A program made the position numbers and the translations under genes. Source: Deltaproteobacteria bacterium (GTDB taxonomy: Bacteria; Myxococcota_A; UBA796; GCA-2862545). Taken from it: a stretch of 64,000 nucleotides of DNA. How positions within the stretch are numbered: the first letter of the stretch is position 1; each line of letters opens with the position of its first letter. A model generated the notes under the pieces. It was given only the letters and a program-made list of their open reading frames with translations. It ran no database searches and had not been told where the DNA came from. This document shows positions 17,769 to 29,100 of this stretch, one piece after another. The stretch spans positions 1-64,000 of the forward strand of contig SBGP01000111.1 in the NCBI GenBank assembly GCA_006226595.1, read 5' to 3'.

Positions 17769-20700
17769 CAAGCGCTCCGGCGCCGACGGACCAGGAGGAG
17801 GCCGAGGACACCGAGCCACGCGAAGTTCGCGCTGCCGGTGGCCGAGGCATCACAGCCACAGGAGTGACCGACAAACTCGGGCGGGTTGTCGTCCCAGGGG
17901 TTGTCGACCGGGTTGGTGCCGTTCTGGACCTCGTCGTAGTCGGACACGCCGCCGTCGTCGGTATCCTCGTCGTTCGGATCGGTACCGTGCTCGAGGACTT
18001 CCTCGCCGTCGAGCAGACCGTCGTCGTCGCTGTCGTCGTCGAGCGGGTCGGTGTCGTACAGGTCGACCTCGTCGCCGTCGATGAGACCGTCGTCGTCGGT
18101 GTCCTCGTCGAGCGGGTCGGTGTCCCAATCGAACACTTCCTCGCCGTCGAGCAGGCCGTCGTTGTCGGTGTCGTCGTCGAGCGGGTCGGTGTCGTGGTCG
18201 TAGTACTCCTCGCCGTCGTTGAGGCCGTCACCGTCGGTGTCGGGGTTCGTCGGATCGGTGCCGATCTTCTCCTCGACCCAGTCGGTGATGCCGTCATCGT
18301 CGGTGTCGAGCATGTCGTCTTCCGGCGTGCTCACGGGCTCGGTGCCGTCAATGAGCACCTCCTCGCCGTCGGTCCGGCCACCGCCATCGGTGTCCTCGTC
18401 GAGCGGGTCGGTACCGTAGGTGACCACCTCCTCGCCGTCGGTGAGGCCATCGGCATCCGTGTCGGGATCCTGCGGGTCCGTACCGAGGTCGATCTCGGAG
18501 TTCACGCAGTCGTCCGCGGGGAGGATGCCGTCGGTCTCGTTGTCGACGCGGACGTCGTCGCAGAGGCCGTCACCGTCGGTGTCGGGGTTGGTCGGGTCGG
18601 TCTCGTCGGCGTCGAGCACGCCGTCGCCGTTGAGGTCCTCCTCCGCGTCGGTGAGGCCGTCGTCATCGGTATCGGCGTCGTTCGGGTCAGAGCCGGAGCC
18701 GGTGATCTCGCCGCCGACGCAGGCATCGGCAGGGCTGATGCCATCGTTCTCGTTGTCGACACGGATGTCGTCGCAGAGGCCGTCGTCATCGCTATCGGGA
18801 TCGTTCGGGTCGGTCTCGTCACCGCTCGAGTCGGTGCCGTCGAGGCCGAACCACTCCTCGGCGTCGTTCAGGCCGTCATCGTCGCTGTCCGCATCGTTCG
18901 GGTCGGTGTTGGACACCGTGTCCTCGAAGAAGTCGGTCAGGCCGTCGCCATCGGTGTCGAGCAGGTCGTCGCCAGGGGTGTTCACGGGCTCGGTGCCGTC
19001 GATCAGCACCTCCTGGCCATCGGTCCGGCCACCGTCGTCGGTGTCGGGATCGAGGGGGTCGGTGCCCGCATCCACCTCGGAGCCACCACAGGGATCCGCC
19101 GGGTCGATGCCGTCGCCGTCGTTGTCGGTACGGGCACCGTCGCACAGCCCGTCGTCGTCGGAGTCGGGATCGAGCGGGTCCGTGCCGTTCGCGACCTCGG
19201 CGCCATCGGCGATGCCGTCGTCGTCGCTGTCCTCGTCATCCGGGTTCGGGTCGACGCCGTCACACGGATCGGTCGGGTCGATGCCGTCGGCCGGAACTTC
19301 GTTGTCGGTACGGGGACCGTCGCAGAGGCCGTCGTCATCCGTGTCGGGGTCGATCGGCGAGGTGGTGCCGTTCGTCTCCTCGAGGTCGCCCAGGCTGTCG
19401 TCGTCGCTGTCGGCATCGAGCGGGTCGGTGCCTTCGGCGATCTCGGAGCCCACGCAAGTGTCCGCCGGGTCGATGCCGTCGCCGTCGTTGTCGGTACGCG
19501 TACCGTCGCAGAGTCCGTCGTCATCGGAGTCGGGGTCGTTCGGGTCGGTGCCGTTGGCGACCTCGGTGCCGTCGTCCACGCCATCGTCGTCGGTGTCCGT
19601 GTCGGTCGGGTCGGGGTCGACGCCGTCACACGGGTCCGTCGGGTCGATGCCGTCGGCCGGATCCTCGTTGTCGGTACGGGGACCGTCGCAGAGCAGATCG
19701 TCGTCGGTATCGGGGTCGTTCGGGTCGGTCTCGCCCGCGTCGAGCACACCGTCACCGTTCGCATCCTCCTCGCCGTCGAGCAGGCTGTCGTCGTCGGAGT
19801 CGGCGTCGAGCGGGTCGGTGCCGGCATCCGTCTCGGAGCCCACGCAAGCGTCGACGGGGTCGATGCCATCGCTGTCGTTGTCGAAGCGGGTGCCGTCGCA
19901 GATGCCGTCGTCGTCGGTGTCGGGATCGAGCGGGTCGGTGCCGTTGTCGATCTCGGTCAGGTCGTCGATGCCATCGTCATCCGCATCGGCGTCGCCCGGG
20001 TCGGGGTCGACGATGCTGCCGTCACACGGATCCGTCGGGTCGATGCCGTCGGAGTCGTTGTCGGTACGGGGCCCGTCACAGATCAGGTCGTCGTCGCTGT
20101 CGGGATCGTTCGGGTCGGTCACGCCGCTGTTCCACTCGACGCCGTCACTCAGGCTGTCGTCGTCGCTGTCCGCGTCGAAGGGATCGGTGTTGGACGTGTT
20201 CGTCTCGAAGAAGTCCGAGAGGCCGTCGCCATCCGTGTCGAGGAGGTCGTCCTCGGGGGTGTTCACGGGCTCGGTGCCGTCCTGGAGGACTTCCTGACCG
20301 TCGGTACGACCGCCGTCGTCGGTGTCGGGGTCACGCGGGTCGGTGCCCGCATCGACCTCGGAGCCGCCGCAGATGTCGGACGGGGTCAGGCCGTCGGCCG
20401 GGACCTCGTTGTCGACACGGTTGTCGTCACACAGGAGGTCGTCGTCGGTGTCGGGGTCGTTCGGGTCGGTCTCGCCCGCGTCGAGCACGCCGTCGAGGTC
20501 CAGGTCCTCCTCGCTATCGAGCAGGCTGTCGTCGTCGGAGTCGGCATCGGTCGGGTCGGTGCCCGTGGTGCCCTCGTCGCTGGTGCAGGGATCGGCCGGT
20601 TCGATGCCGTCACCATCGTTGTCGGCGCGCGGGCCGTCACAGATGCCGTCGCCGTCGGTGTCGGGGTCGAGCGGGTCGGTGCCCAGCGCGTCCTCCTCGC

Positions 20701-23700
20701 CGTCGGTGAGGCCGTCGTCGTCCGCGTCGGAGTCGGTCGGATCGGGGTCGGTGCCGTCACAGGGATCCGCCGGGTCGATGCCGTCGGCGGGGACCTCGTT
20801 ATCGGTACGCGGACCATCGCAGAGCAGGTCGTCATCGGTGTCGGGGTCGTTCGGATCGGTCTCGCCCGCGTCGACCACACCGTCGGCGTCCTGATCCTCT
20901 TCGAGGTCGGAGAGGCTGTCGTCGTCGCTGTCCGCATCGGTCGGATCCGTGCCGGTCACCACCTCGGAGCCGATGCACGTATCCGTCGGGTCGATGCCGT
21001 CGCTGTCGTTGTCGGTGCGCGCACCGTCACAGATGCCATCGTCATCCGTGTCCGGATCGAGGGGGTCCGTGCCCTGGCTCACTTCCTCGGCGTCCGTGAG
21101 ACCGTCGTCATCGGCATCGGCGTCGGTCGGATCGGGGTCCACGCCGTCGCACGGGTCGGACGGGTCGATGCCGTCGGTCGGCACCTCGTTGTCGGTACGG
21201 GGGCCATCGCAGAGCAGGTCGTCGTCGGTGTCGGGGTCGGTGGGGTCGGTCTCCCCCGCGTCGAGCACGCCGTCGCCGTTCTGGTCCTCTTCGAGGTCGG
21301 TGAGGCTGTCATCGTCGGAGTCGACGTCCAGCGGGTCGGTGCCGGCAACGATCTCGGAGCCGACGCAGGTGTCCGCCGGGTCGATGCCGTCGCCGTCGTT
21401 GTCGGCACGGGTGCCGTCGCAGATGCCGTCGCCGTCGCTGTCCGGGTCGTTCGGGTCGGTGCCCGCCGCGGTCTCCGCACCATCGCTGATGCCGTCGTCG
21501 TCCGAATCGCTGTCGCCCGGGTCCGGATCGTCGCCGTCACACGGGTCGACCGGGTCGATGCCATCGCTGTCGTTGTCGGTACGGGGTCCGTCGCAGAGCA
21601 GGTCGTCGTCGGTGTCCGGGTCGTTCGGATCGGTCTCCCCGGCGTCGAGCACGCCGTCGCCGTTCACGTCCTCCTCACCGTCAGTGAGGCTGTCGTCGTC
21701 GCTGTCGAAGTCGGTCGGGTCGGTGCCCGCGACGACCTCGGAGCCGACACACGTGTCACTCGGGTCGATGCCATCGCCGTCGTTGTCGGCACGGGTACCG
21801 TCGCAGAGGCCGTCACCGTCGGTGTCGGGGTCGAGCGGGTTCGTGCCCTGCGCGACCTCGGCGCCGTCCGTGAGGCCATCGTCGTCCGCATCGGAGTCCG
21901 TCGGCTCCGGGTCGGTGCCGCCACACGGGTCAGAGGGATCGATGCCGTCCGCCGGGACCTCGTTGTCGGTACGGGGACCGTCGCAGAGCAGGTCGTCGTC
22001 GGTGTCGGGATCGTTCGGGTCCGTCTCGCCCGCATCGACCACGCCATCCGCGTCCTGGTCCTCTTCGAGGTCGGAGAGGCTGTCGTCGTCGCTGTCCGCG
22101 TCGGTCGGGTCCGTGCCGGTCACGATCTCGGAGCCGATGCAGTCGTCGATCGGGTCGATGCCGTCGCTGTCGTTGTCGACGCGGGCGCCGTCACAGATGC
22201 CGTCGCCGTCGGTGTCGGGATTGGCCGGGTCGGTTCCGTTCGCGAGCTCGGTGCCGTCGGGGATGCCGTCGTCGTCGCTGTCGGAGTCGTTCGGCTCGGG
22301 GTCGACGCCACCACACGGGTCGGCGGGATCGATACCGTCGCCATCGTTGTCCGTGCGCGGGCCGTCACACACGAGGTCATCGTCGGTGTCGGGGTCGGCG
22401 GGGAACGTGCCGTTGGCGACCTCGCTGCCGTCCGAGAGCGAGTCGTCATCGCTGTCGGAATCCTGCGGATCGGTGCCCTCGGCAACCTCGGAGCCGATGC
22501 ACGCGCTGGGCTGGGGGTCGAGGCCGTCACCGTCGTTGTCGGCGCGGGTGTCGTCGCACAGTCCGTCGTCGTCGGTGTCGGGGTCGGTCGGGTCGGTCTC
22601 GCCCGGGTCGAGGAAGCCGTCCGCGTTCAGATCCTCCGCACCATCGTCGAGGCCGTCGTCGTCGGAGTCGTAGTCGGTCGGGTCGGTGCCGACCGTGACC
22701 TCGGAACCGATGCAGCTACCGCCCCGGTCGTTGCCGTCCCCTTCGGCGTCGTTGCGGGCGTCGTCGCAGATGCCGTCGGCGTCGGTGTCGGGGTCGAGCG
22801 GGTTCGTCTCGCCGGTGTCCACCACGCCGTCGGCGTCGGTGTCCTCCTCGAGGTCGGTGAGACCATCGTCGTCGGAGTCCGCGTCGTTCGGGTCGGTGCC
22901 GTTCGCGATCTCACCGCCAATGCAGCCATCCACCGGGTCGATGATGTCGCCGTCGCCGTCGAGGTCCCCCTCGTCGAGCGGATTCAGAGGCGGGACACCG
23001 TCGTTGGTGCACACCGGGTCGTCGGCACCCGCCTGGTCGAGCGGGAACAGGTTGTCCGCCCGCACGTTGTCGCAGATCCCATCGCCGTCGGTGTCCGGGT
23101 CGTTCGGGTTGGTCTCGTCGCCGGTCCCGAGGATGCCGTCGAGGCCGTAGACCTCTTCGTAGTCGTTGAGTCCGTCGTCGTCGGAGTCACCGTCCTGCCA
23201 GTCGGTCTCGATGCACGGACCGTCCGGGCCGTAGATCGGGTTGTCGGCGATATCCACCGCACAGCGCTCGACCCGGTCGATGATGCCGTCACGGTCCGTG
23301 TCGCGCGTGCCACCCGCGACGCAGTCCCACGGATCCGTGCAGCTCGCCCCCGCGATGTCCTTCATCGTGTAGCCGGCGTTCGAGCCCGTAGCCATCACCA
23401 TCGGGGTGATGTCGACGTCCGAGAAACCGGTGTTGTTCTGCAGGTCGACAAGCGGAAGCTGGACGTCGAGCCAGTAGTCGGTGCAGCCGCCGCCGCCGTC
23501 GGGCACGCCGTCAGCGTCGGCGTCGAGGCGACACGTGTCGGTGTCGCAAGCGTCCCCGGTCACGAAGGACGTACACGCGGGCACCACGCGAGCAAAGCTG
23601 CCCTCGTAGTACTCGTCCGTCTGGCCATCGCCATCGTTGTCGACGCCGTCCACCTGCAGGCCGGGGTCGGCGCCGTAGGTGCACAAGGCATCGGGGCTGC

Positions 23701-24172
23701 TGTGGGAGTCGGTGCACCAGCCGCCGCTCGGGTCGGGGTCGCAGTTCTCGCGGAGGACGATCTCCTCGCCGACGCCATCGAGCACGACGAGGTTGTCCCA
23801 GCTCTCGTCCGCCGTGTCGTCGTCGGTCTCGAGGTAGGTGTAGAAGGCGAAGCTATCCCAGGACCACGTGCCCGAGCCCTGGTTCTTCGTCGGATCGTCG
23901 CCGAGGCGGATCCGGAAGAACACCGAGTCGGCGCTCTGGTAGAAGTAGCCCGCCGCTTCGAGGCCCGAACCGGCCGCCTCGAAGGTGGAGTTTCCGCCCT
24001 GGGCATCGTCGCTCGGATCGCTCAACGCAGAACCGTCCGGGCCCGCGAGCCACACCCAATCGGTCTCTTCCGGCCACGAGGCCGGGTCGCCTCCCGCGCA
24101 GGACGGCGACCCATCACAAGTCTGCCCAAAGGCAGGGTTGAGCAGGCCAATGGCGAGCCAGAACAGAGACAT
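17768..24172 (-). CDS. Giant acidic TSP3-repeat surface protein with MYXO-CTERM-like tail
   Basis: A 2134-residue exported protein. The ATG at 24172 is preceded by GGGAG, and residues 1-16 (MSLFWLAIGLLNPAFG) are a signal peptide. Residues ~17-280 form a non-repetitive Cys-containing domain. From ~300 to ~2090 the protein is a tandem array of Asp/Gly-rich thrombospondin type 3-like units, such as DTDGDGICDGTRADNDGDGI, which in characterised proteins bind Ca2+ in extended rods. Many units carry a Cys pair about 17-20 residues apart (LCDGPRTDN ... DPC), probably disulfides. Lys is almost absent. The tail (SCGCDASA, hydrophobic stretch, RRRR) fits the MYXO-CTERM sorting signal, processed at the cell surface by myxosortase-type proteases. 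It is first in an operon with two OmpA proteins (1-bp overlap). An adhesin or surface rod is my inference. Confidence 0.9.
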   Translation of the reverse strand: MSLFWLAIGLLNPAFGQTCDGSPSCAGGDPASWPEETDWVWLAGPDGSALSDPSDDAQGGNSTFEAAGSGLEAAGYFYQSADSVFFRIRLGDDPTKNQGSGTWSWDSFAFYTYLETDDDTADESWDNLVVLDGVGEEIVLRENCDPDPSGGWCTDSHSSPDALCTYGADPGLQVDGVDNDGDGQTDEYYEGSFARVVPACTSFVTGDACDTDTCRLDADADGVPDGGGGCTDYWLDVQLPLVDLQNNTGFSDVDITPMVMATGSNAGYTMKDIAGASCTDPWDCVAGGTRDTDRDGIIDRVERCAVDIADNPIYGPDGPCIETDWQDGDSDDDGLNDYEEVYGLDGILGTGDETNPNDPDTDGDGICDNVRADNLFPLDQAGADDPVCTNDGVPPLNPLDEGDLDGDGDIIDPVDGCIGGEIANGTDPNDADSDDDGLTDLEEDTDADGVVDTGETNPLDPDTDADGICDDARNDAEGDGNDRGGSCIGSEVTVGTDPTDYDSDDDGLDDGAEDLNADGFLDPGETDPTDPDTDDDGLCDDTRADNDGDGLDPQPSACIGSEVAEGTDPQDSDSDDDSLSDGSEVANGTFPADPDTDDDLVCDGPRTDNDGDGIDPADPCGGVDPEPNDSDSDDDGIPDGTELANGTDPANPDTDGDGICDGARVDNDSDGIDPIDDCIGSEIVTGTDPTDADSDDDSLSDLEEDQDADGVVDAGETDPNDPDTDDDLLCDGPRTDNEVPADGIDPSDPCGGTDPEPTDSDADDDGLTDGAEVAQGTNPLDPDTDGDGLCDGTRADNDGDGIDPSDTCVGSEVVAGTDPTDFDSDDDSLTDGEEDVNGDGVLDAGETDPNDPDTDDDLLCDGPRTDNDSDGIDPVDPCDGDDPDPGDSDSDDDGISDGAETAAGTDPNDPDSDGDGICDGTRADNDGDGIDPADTCVGSEIVAGTDPLDVDSDDDSLTDLEEDQNGDGVLDAGETDPTDPDTDDDLLCDGPRTDNEVPTDGIDPSDPCDGVDPDPTDADADDDGLTDAEEVSQGTDPLDPDTDDDGICDGARTDNDSDGIDPTDTCIGSEVVTGTDPTDADSDDDSLSDLEEDQDADGVVDAGETDPNDPDTDDDLLCDGPRTDNEVPADGIDPADPCDGTDPDPTDSDADDDGLTDGEEDALGTDPLDPDTDGDGICDGPRADNDGDGIEPADPCTSDEGTTGTDPTDADSDDDSLLDSEEDLDLDGVLDAGETDPNDPDTDDDLLCDDNRVDNEVPADGLTPSDICGGSEVDAGTDPRDPDTDDGGRTDGQEVLQDGTEPVNTPEDDLLDTDGDGLSDFFETNTSNTDPFDADSDDDSLSDGVEWNSGVTDPNDPDSDDDLICDGPRTDNDSDGIDPTDPCDGSIVDPDPGDADADDDGIDDLTEIDNGTDPLDPDTDDDGICDGTRFDNDSDGIDPVDACVGSETDAGTDPLDADSDDDSLLDGEEDANGDGVLDAGETDPNDPDTDDDLLCDGPRTDNEDPADGIDPTDPCDGVDPDPTDTDTDDDGVDDGTEVANGTDPNDPDSDDDGLCDGTRTDNDGDGIDPADTCVGSEIAEGTDPLDADSDDDSLGDLEETNGTTSPIDPDTDDDGLCDGPRTDNEVPADGIDPTDPCDGVDPNPDDEDSDDDGIADGAEVANGTDPLDPDSDDDGLCDGARTDNDGDGIDPADPCGGSEVDAGTDPLDPDTDDGGRTDGQEVLIDGTEPVNTPGDDLLDTDGDGLTDFFEDTVSNTDPNDADSDDDGLNDAEEWFGLDGTDSSGDETDPNDPDSDDDGLCDDIRVDNENDGISPADACVGGEITGSGSDPNDADTDDDGLTDAEEDLNGDGVLDADETDPTNPDTDGDGLCDDVRVDNETDGILPADDCVNSEIDLGTDPQDPDTDADGLTDGEEVVTYGTDPLDEDTDGGGRTDGEEVLIDGTEPVSTPEDDMLDTDDDGITDWVEEKIGTDPTNPDTDGDGLNDGEEYYDHDTDPLDDDTDNDGLLDGEEVFDWDTDPLDEDTDDDGLIDGDEVDLYDTDPLDDDSDDDGLLDGEEVLEHGTDPNDEDTDDGGVSDYDEVQNGTNPVDNPWDDNPPEFVGHSCGCDASATGSANFAWLGVLGLLLVRRRRSA
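18450..22950 (-). repeat. Tandem DNA repeats (~390-bp super-repeat) within the giant gene
   Basis: The coding sequence contains long tandem repeats at DNA level. Near-identical blocks recur at about 20819, 21209, 21593 and 21982, a period of 384-390 bp (about 130 codons), each coding for two TSP3-like half-modules of roughly 62 and 70 residues. Copies towards both ends are more diverged and some carry an inserted module with the motif DGTEPVNTP. All lengths keep the reading frame. Boundaries given here are approximate. Such arrays expand and contract by recombination, and short-read assemblies may collapse them. Confidence 0.8.
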
Positions 24173-24260
24173 ATTCACTCCCGAATCCCATACGCAGCCG
24201 GACGTTCGATGCACGTCGAGCGCGTACGCAGCGACCTCAAGGTTTACCGGTTGTCGAGGA

Positions 24261-24279
24261 AATGCCAAGCGGGGGCATT
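24261..24279. promoter_or_regulatory. Small hairpin in the 200-bp divergent intergenic region
   Basis: A 6-bp perfect inverted repeat (24261-24266 with 24274-24279), loop of 7, followed on the plus strand by an A/T-rich stretch (24280-24291). It lies between the divergent giant surface-protein gene and ettA, 94 bp before the ettA start, in the most AT-rich part of this 200-bp gap. It could be a 5'-leader structure or operator. I see no other defined element in the gap. Confidence 0.25.
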
Positions 24280-24372
24280 CAAAAAGATTTTCAGCATCGG
24301 CTGGACCGTGCACAACGACACGGCACTCGGTTACCGGCGGACCTCTTCCCCAGCGAAGTCTTGGAGGTCATC

Positions 24373-26049
<1,677 letters not shown>

Positions 26050-26084
26050 ACGGTCGCGGGCGCCGTTTCGCCCACGCTAGTCTG

Positions 26085-26122
26085 CGGAACTCGATGGCCC
26101 ATGGCGGCGCTGTCGAGTTCCG
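26085..26122. promoter_or_regulatory. 10-bp inverted repeat just upstream of the beta-helix gene
   Basis: A perfect 10-bp inverted repeat (26085-26094 with 26113-26122) separated by 18 bp ends 18 bp before the ATG of the surface protein. As RNA it would be a stable stem with a large loop close to the ribosome binding site; as DNA, the two half-sites are 28 bp apart centre to centre, compatible with a dimeric repressor. No U-run follows, so a Rho-independent terminator for ettA is less likely. Confidence 0.4.
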
Positions 26123-26140
26123 CTCTTCTCTGGGACGCGC

Positions 26141-29100
26141 ATGACCCGTCACCTGCCCCTCCCCCTGCTCCTCGCACTCGTCGCTCCGACCGACGCGCTG
26201 GCTCGCCGCGTGTTCGAGGTCGAGGCCGGCGGGGAGTTCACGACCATCCAGGCCGCCATCGACGCCGCGACGAGCGGTGATCGCATCCTCATCGCCGCGG
26301 GCACCTACACCGAGTGCCTGTCGATCGACATCGACCTCGAGCTCGTCGGCAGCAGCTCGTCCAGCGGGACGACCCTCGACTGCGCGGGGGGCGATGCCTA
26401 CGCGATCAACGCGATCGGCGCGAGCCTCGTCCTCGAGAACCTCGCGATCCGCAACAGCGGCCAGCACGGCCTGCTGCTCGACGGCGGTAGCCTCACCGGC
26501 CGAGACCTCGACTTCGACGGGCTGGGTTCGCTCACCACAGGCTTCCAGGGCGGCGGCATGAACGTCGCGAACGCCACGGTCACGCTGCACACGGTGCGCT
26601 TCGCGAACACCCAGGCCGACGAAGGCGGCGCGATCTACGCCACCGACTCGGACATCCACCTCACCGCGGCCACGTTCGCCACGACCTCCGCGAACAACGG
26701 CGGCGTCGCGTGGGCCAAGGACTCGGACCTCGCCCTGTTCGAGAGCACGGTGAGCAGCACCTCGGCGACCGCGAACGGCGGTGCCTTCTACGTCACCGAC
26801 CAGGACGTGCTCGCCGGCGACGAGCCCGACCTGACCAACGCGACCCTGCTCCTGCTCGAAGACACCACCCTCACCGGCGGCTCGGCCGGCGGAGACGGCG
26901 GCTACGTGTACGCGAGCGGCCCCGGCACGGTCGTCGCCATGGTCGGTTCCGCGGCGCTCAGCGGCCAGGCCGGAGGCAACGGCGGCGCCATCTACAGCGA
27001 CGGCTACCAGGTACGCCTCGACACCACGACCCTGCGCAACGGTCGAGCCCAGGCCGGCGGTGGCGTGTACAGCCTCGGTCGAACCCTCTACGCCACGCGC
27101 CTGACCCTCGAGACCAATCAGGCGACGGCCACGCACGGCGGCGGCATCTACTGGGTCGCGCCCACCCCGGTGAACGGCGAGAACAACTTCGCTCGCATCG
27201 AGGGAGGCACCGTCAGCGGCAACTCCGCGGCCGACATCGGCGGCGGTCTCGCGATGTACGGCAACACCGGCGTTCGCGGGGTCACGTTCAGTGGCAACTC
27301 CGCCGTGGCGGGTGGAGGCTTTGCCGGAGGTTCGAGCGCAACCACCGACATGCACGAGATCGAGTACTCGGTGTTCGACGGCAACTCGGCCACCGACGGC
27401 GGCGGCTTCTACGTCGAGAACCGCGCAGCCGCTTGGATCAGCGACAGCCAGTTCACCAGCAACACCGCGACCACCGGCGGCGCGATGCGCTTCGTCGGCT
27501 CGGGCAACACCAACGGTGACCGCCTCGATCGCGTCATCGTTCGCGCGAACGAGGCCAATGACGGCGCCGGCCTGCACGTGCAGGGGCGCTCCGTCACCGC
27601 GACTGGCGGCGTGTACAACCAGAACGCAGCCACCGGATCGGGCGGCGCGCTCCACGTCGGCTCGGCGGCGTCCCTGTCGATGTCGAACGGCCGAATCAGC
27701 GGCAACACCGCGGCCACCGGTGCCGGGCTGCTGCTCGACGGCGGCACCGTGAGCCTCACGGAGATGCGGTTCGCGAACAACGACGCCACCGGCAACGGCG
27801 GCGCCATGGCCGCCAACAACGGCACCACGTCGGTCCAGTCGTCGTGGATGTGCGAAAACAGCGCCGCTACCGGATCGGTCGCTCACATCCGCAACATCGC
27901 CTCGTACGACGACTGGAGCTCGGTCGCCATCGCCGAGAACGACGGGTACGCGACGCTGTATCTCGACGGCTACGGTGCACTCGCTCGCGGCGTGGCCGGT
28001 CTGTATTTCCAGAACAGCACCGTCGTCGGCAACACGGGCAGCTCTGCGGCGCTGACCGTGCTCGCCAACCCGAGCTCCGGCGGCACGCCGGCCTATTCCT
28101 CCAGCTACCGCAGCTTCTACCTGTCGAACGCTGCCGCAGCCCTACTCACCGAGGGCGGCGGCGCCAGCTCGTACTGGGGCAGCTACCAGGACCTGTTCCA
28201 GGGCCACGACATCGACCTCTCGCCCGGCGGAACCCCGTCGGGCAGCTTCAACCTCGATGGCGGGCCGGCTCTGTTCCCCTCGTACACGGCGGGCGATGGC
28301 TGCAGCGCCAACCTCGTCCCCGAGGCTCGCTACCTTGACACCGGCCTCGGCTACCCCGACCGCAGCGGTAGCGCGGATGACCTGTTCCGCGACCTCGACG
28401 GCGACGGCGTGACCTTCGCGGGCGGTGACTGCGAGCCCAACAACCGCAGCGTGCGCTTCGGCGGCACCGAGGTCGACGGCGACGGGCTCGACAACGACTG
28501 CGACGGCGTCGACGGCGACGACGGGGATGGCGACGGCATCGCCGCCGGCTTCGACTGCGAAGAGTTCGACGTGACCATTCCCCGCAGCGCGGGTGAGCAG
28601 TACTACAACGACATCGATCAGGACTGCTCGGGCATCAGCGACTGGGACCAGGACCGCGACCGGTTCGACTACATCAGCGCGACGCACACCACGCCCGACC
28701 CCCCGCCGCTCAACAGCCTCGGAGACTGCGACGACACCGACCCGCACGTGTACCCGGGGGCCCCCGAGCGCTGGTACGACCTCATCGACCAGGACTGCGA
28801 CGGGCGTAACGACTTCGACCAGGACTTCGACACCTACGTCACCGTCGACATCCGCGCCGGCGGCACCGCACCGAACACCGACGACTGCGACGACCTTCGC
28901 GCCGACGTGTACCCGGGTGCGCCGGACGTCTGGTACGACGGCGTCAACTCCGACTGTGGCGTGTACCCGGTTGGGCACCCCCGCGCGGGCCAGTTCGAGA
29001 ACGACTTCGACCAGGACGGCGATGGCTACATCGCGGCCGGCTACGAGGGCAACGAAGGCAACCTGCTCACCGGCGACTGCAACGACACGGACGCCAGCAT

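Noticed and set aside
18420-22673. Two long Ser/Pro-rich plus-strand frames (625 and 574 residues) opposite the same gene
   Set aside because: Another out-of-frame reading of the same tandem repeats; low-complexity SVSGSxGSVSP repetition follows from the DNA repeat and has no start signal.
18450-22950. CRISPR-like array
   Set aside because: The repeats are ~390 bp, lie in frame inside a coding gene, and lack short identical repeats with unique spacers; no cas genes are present.
24173-24372. tRNA or small RNA gene in the 200-bp gap between the giant gene and ettA
   Set aside because: No cloverleaf, no CCA end and only one small hairpin; nothing beyond promoter-like AT-rich sequence.
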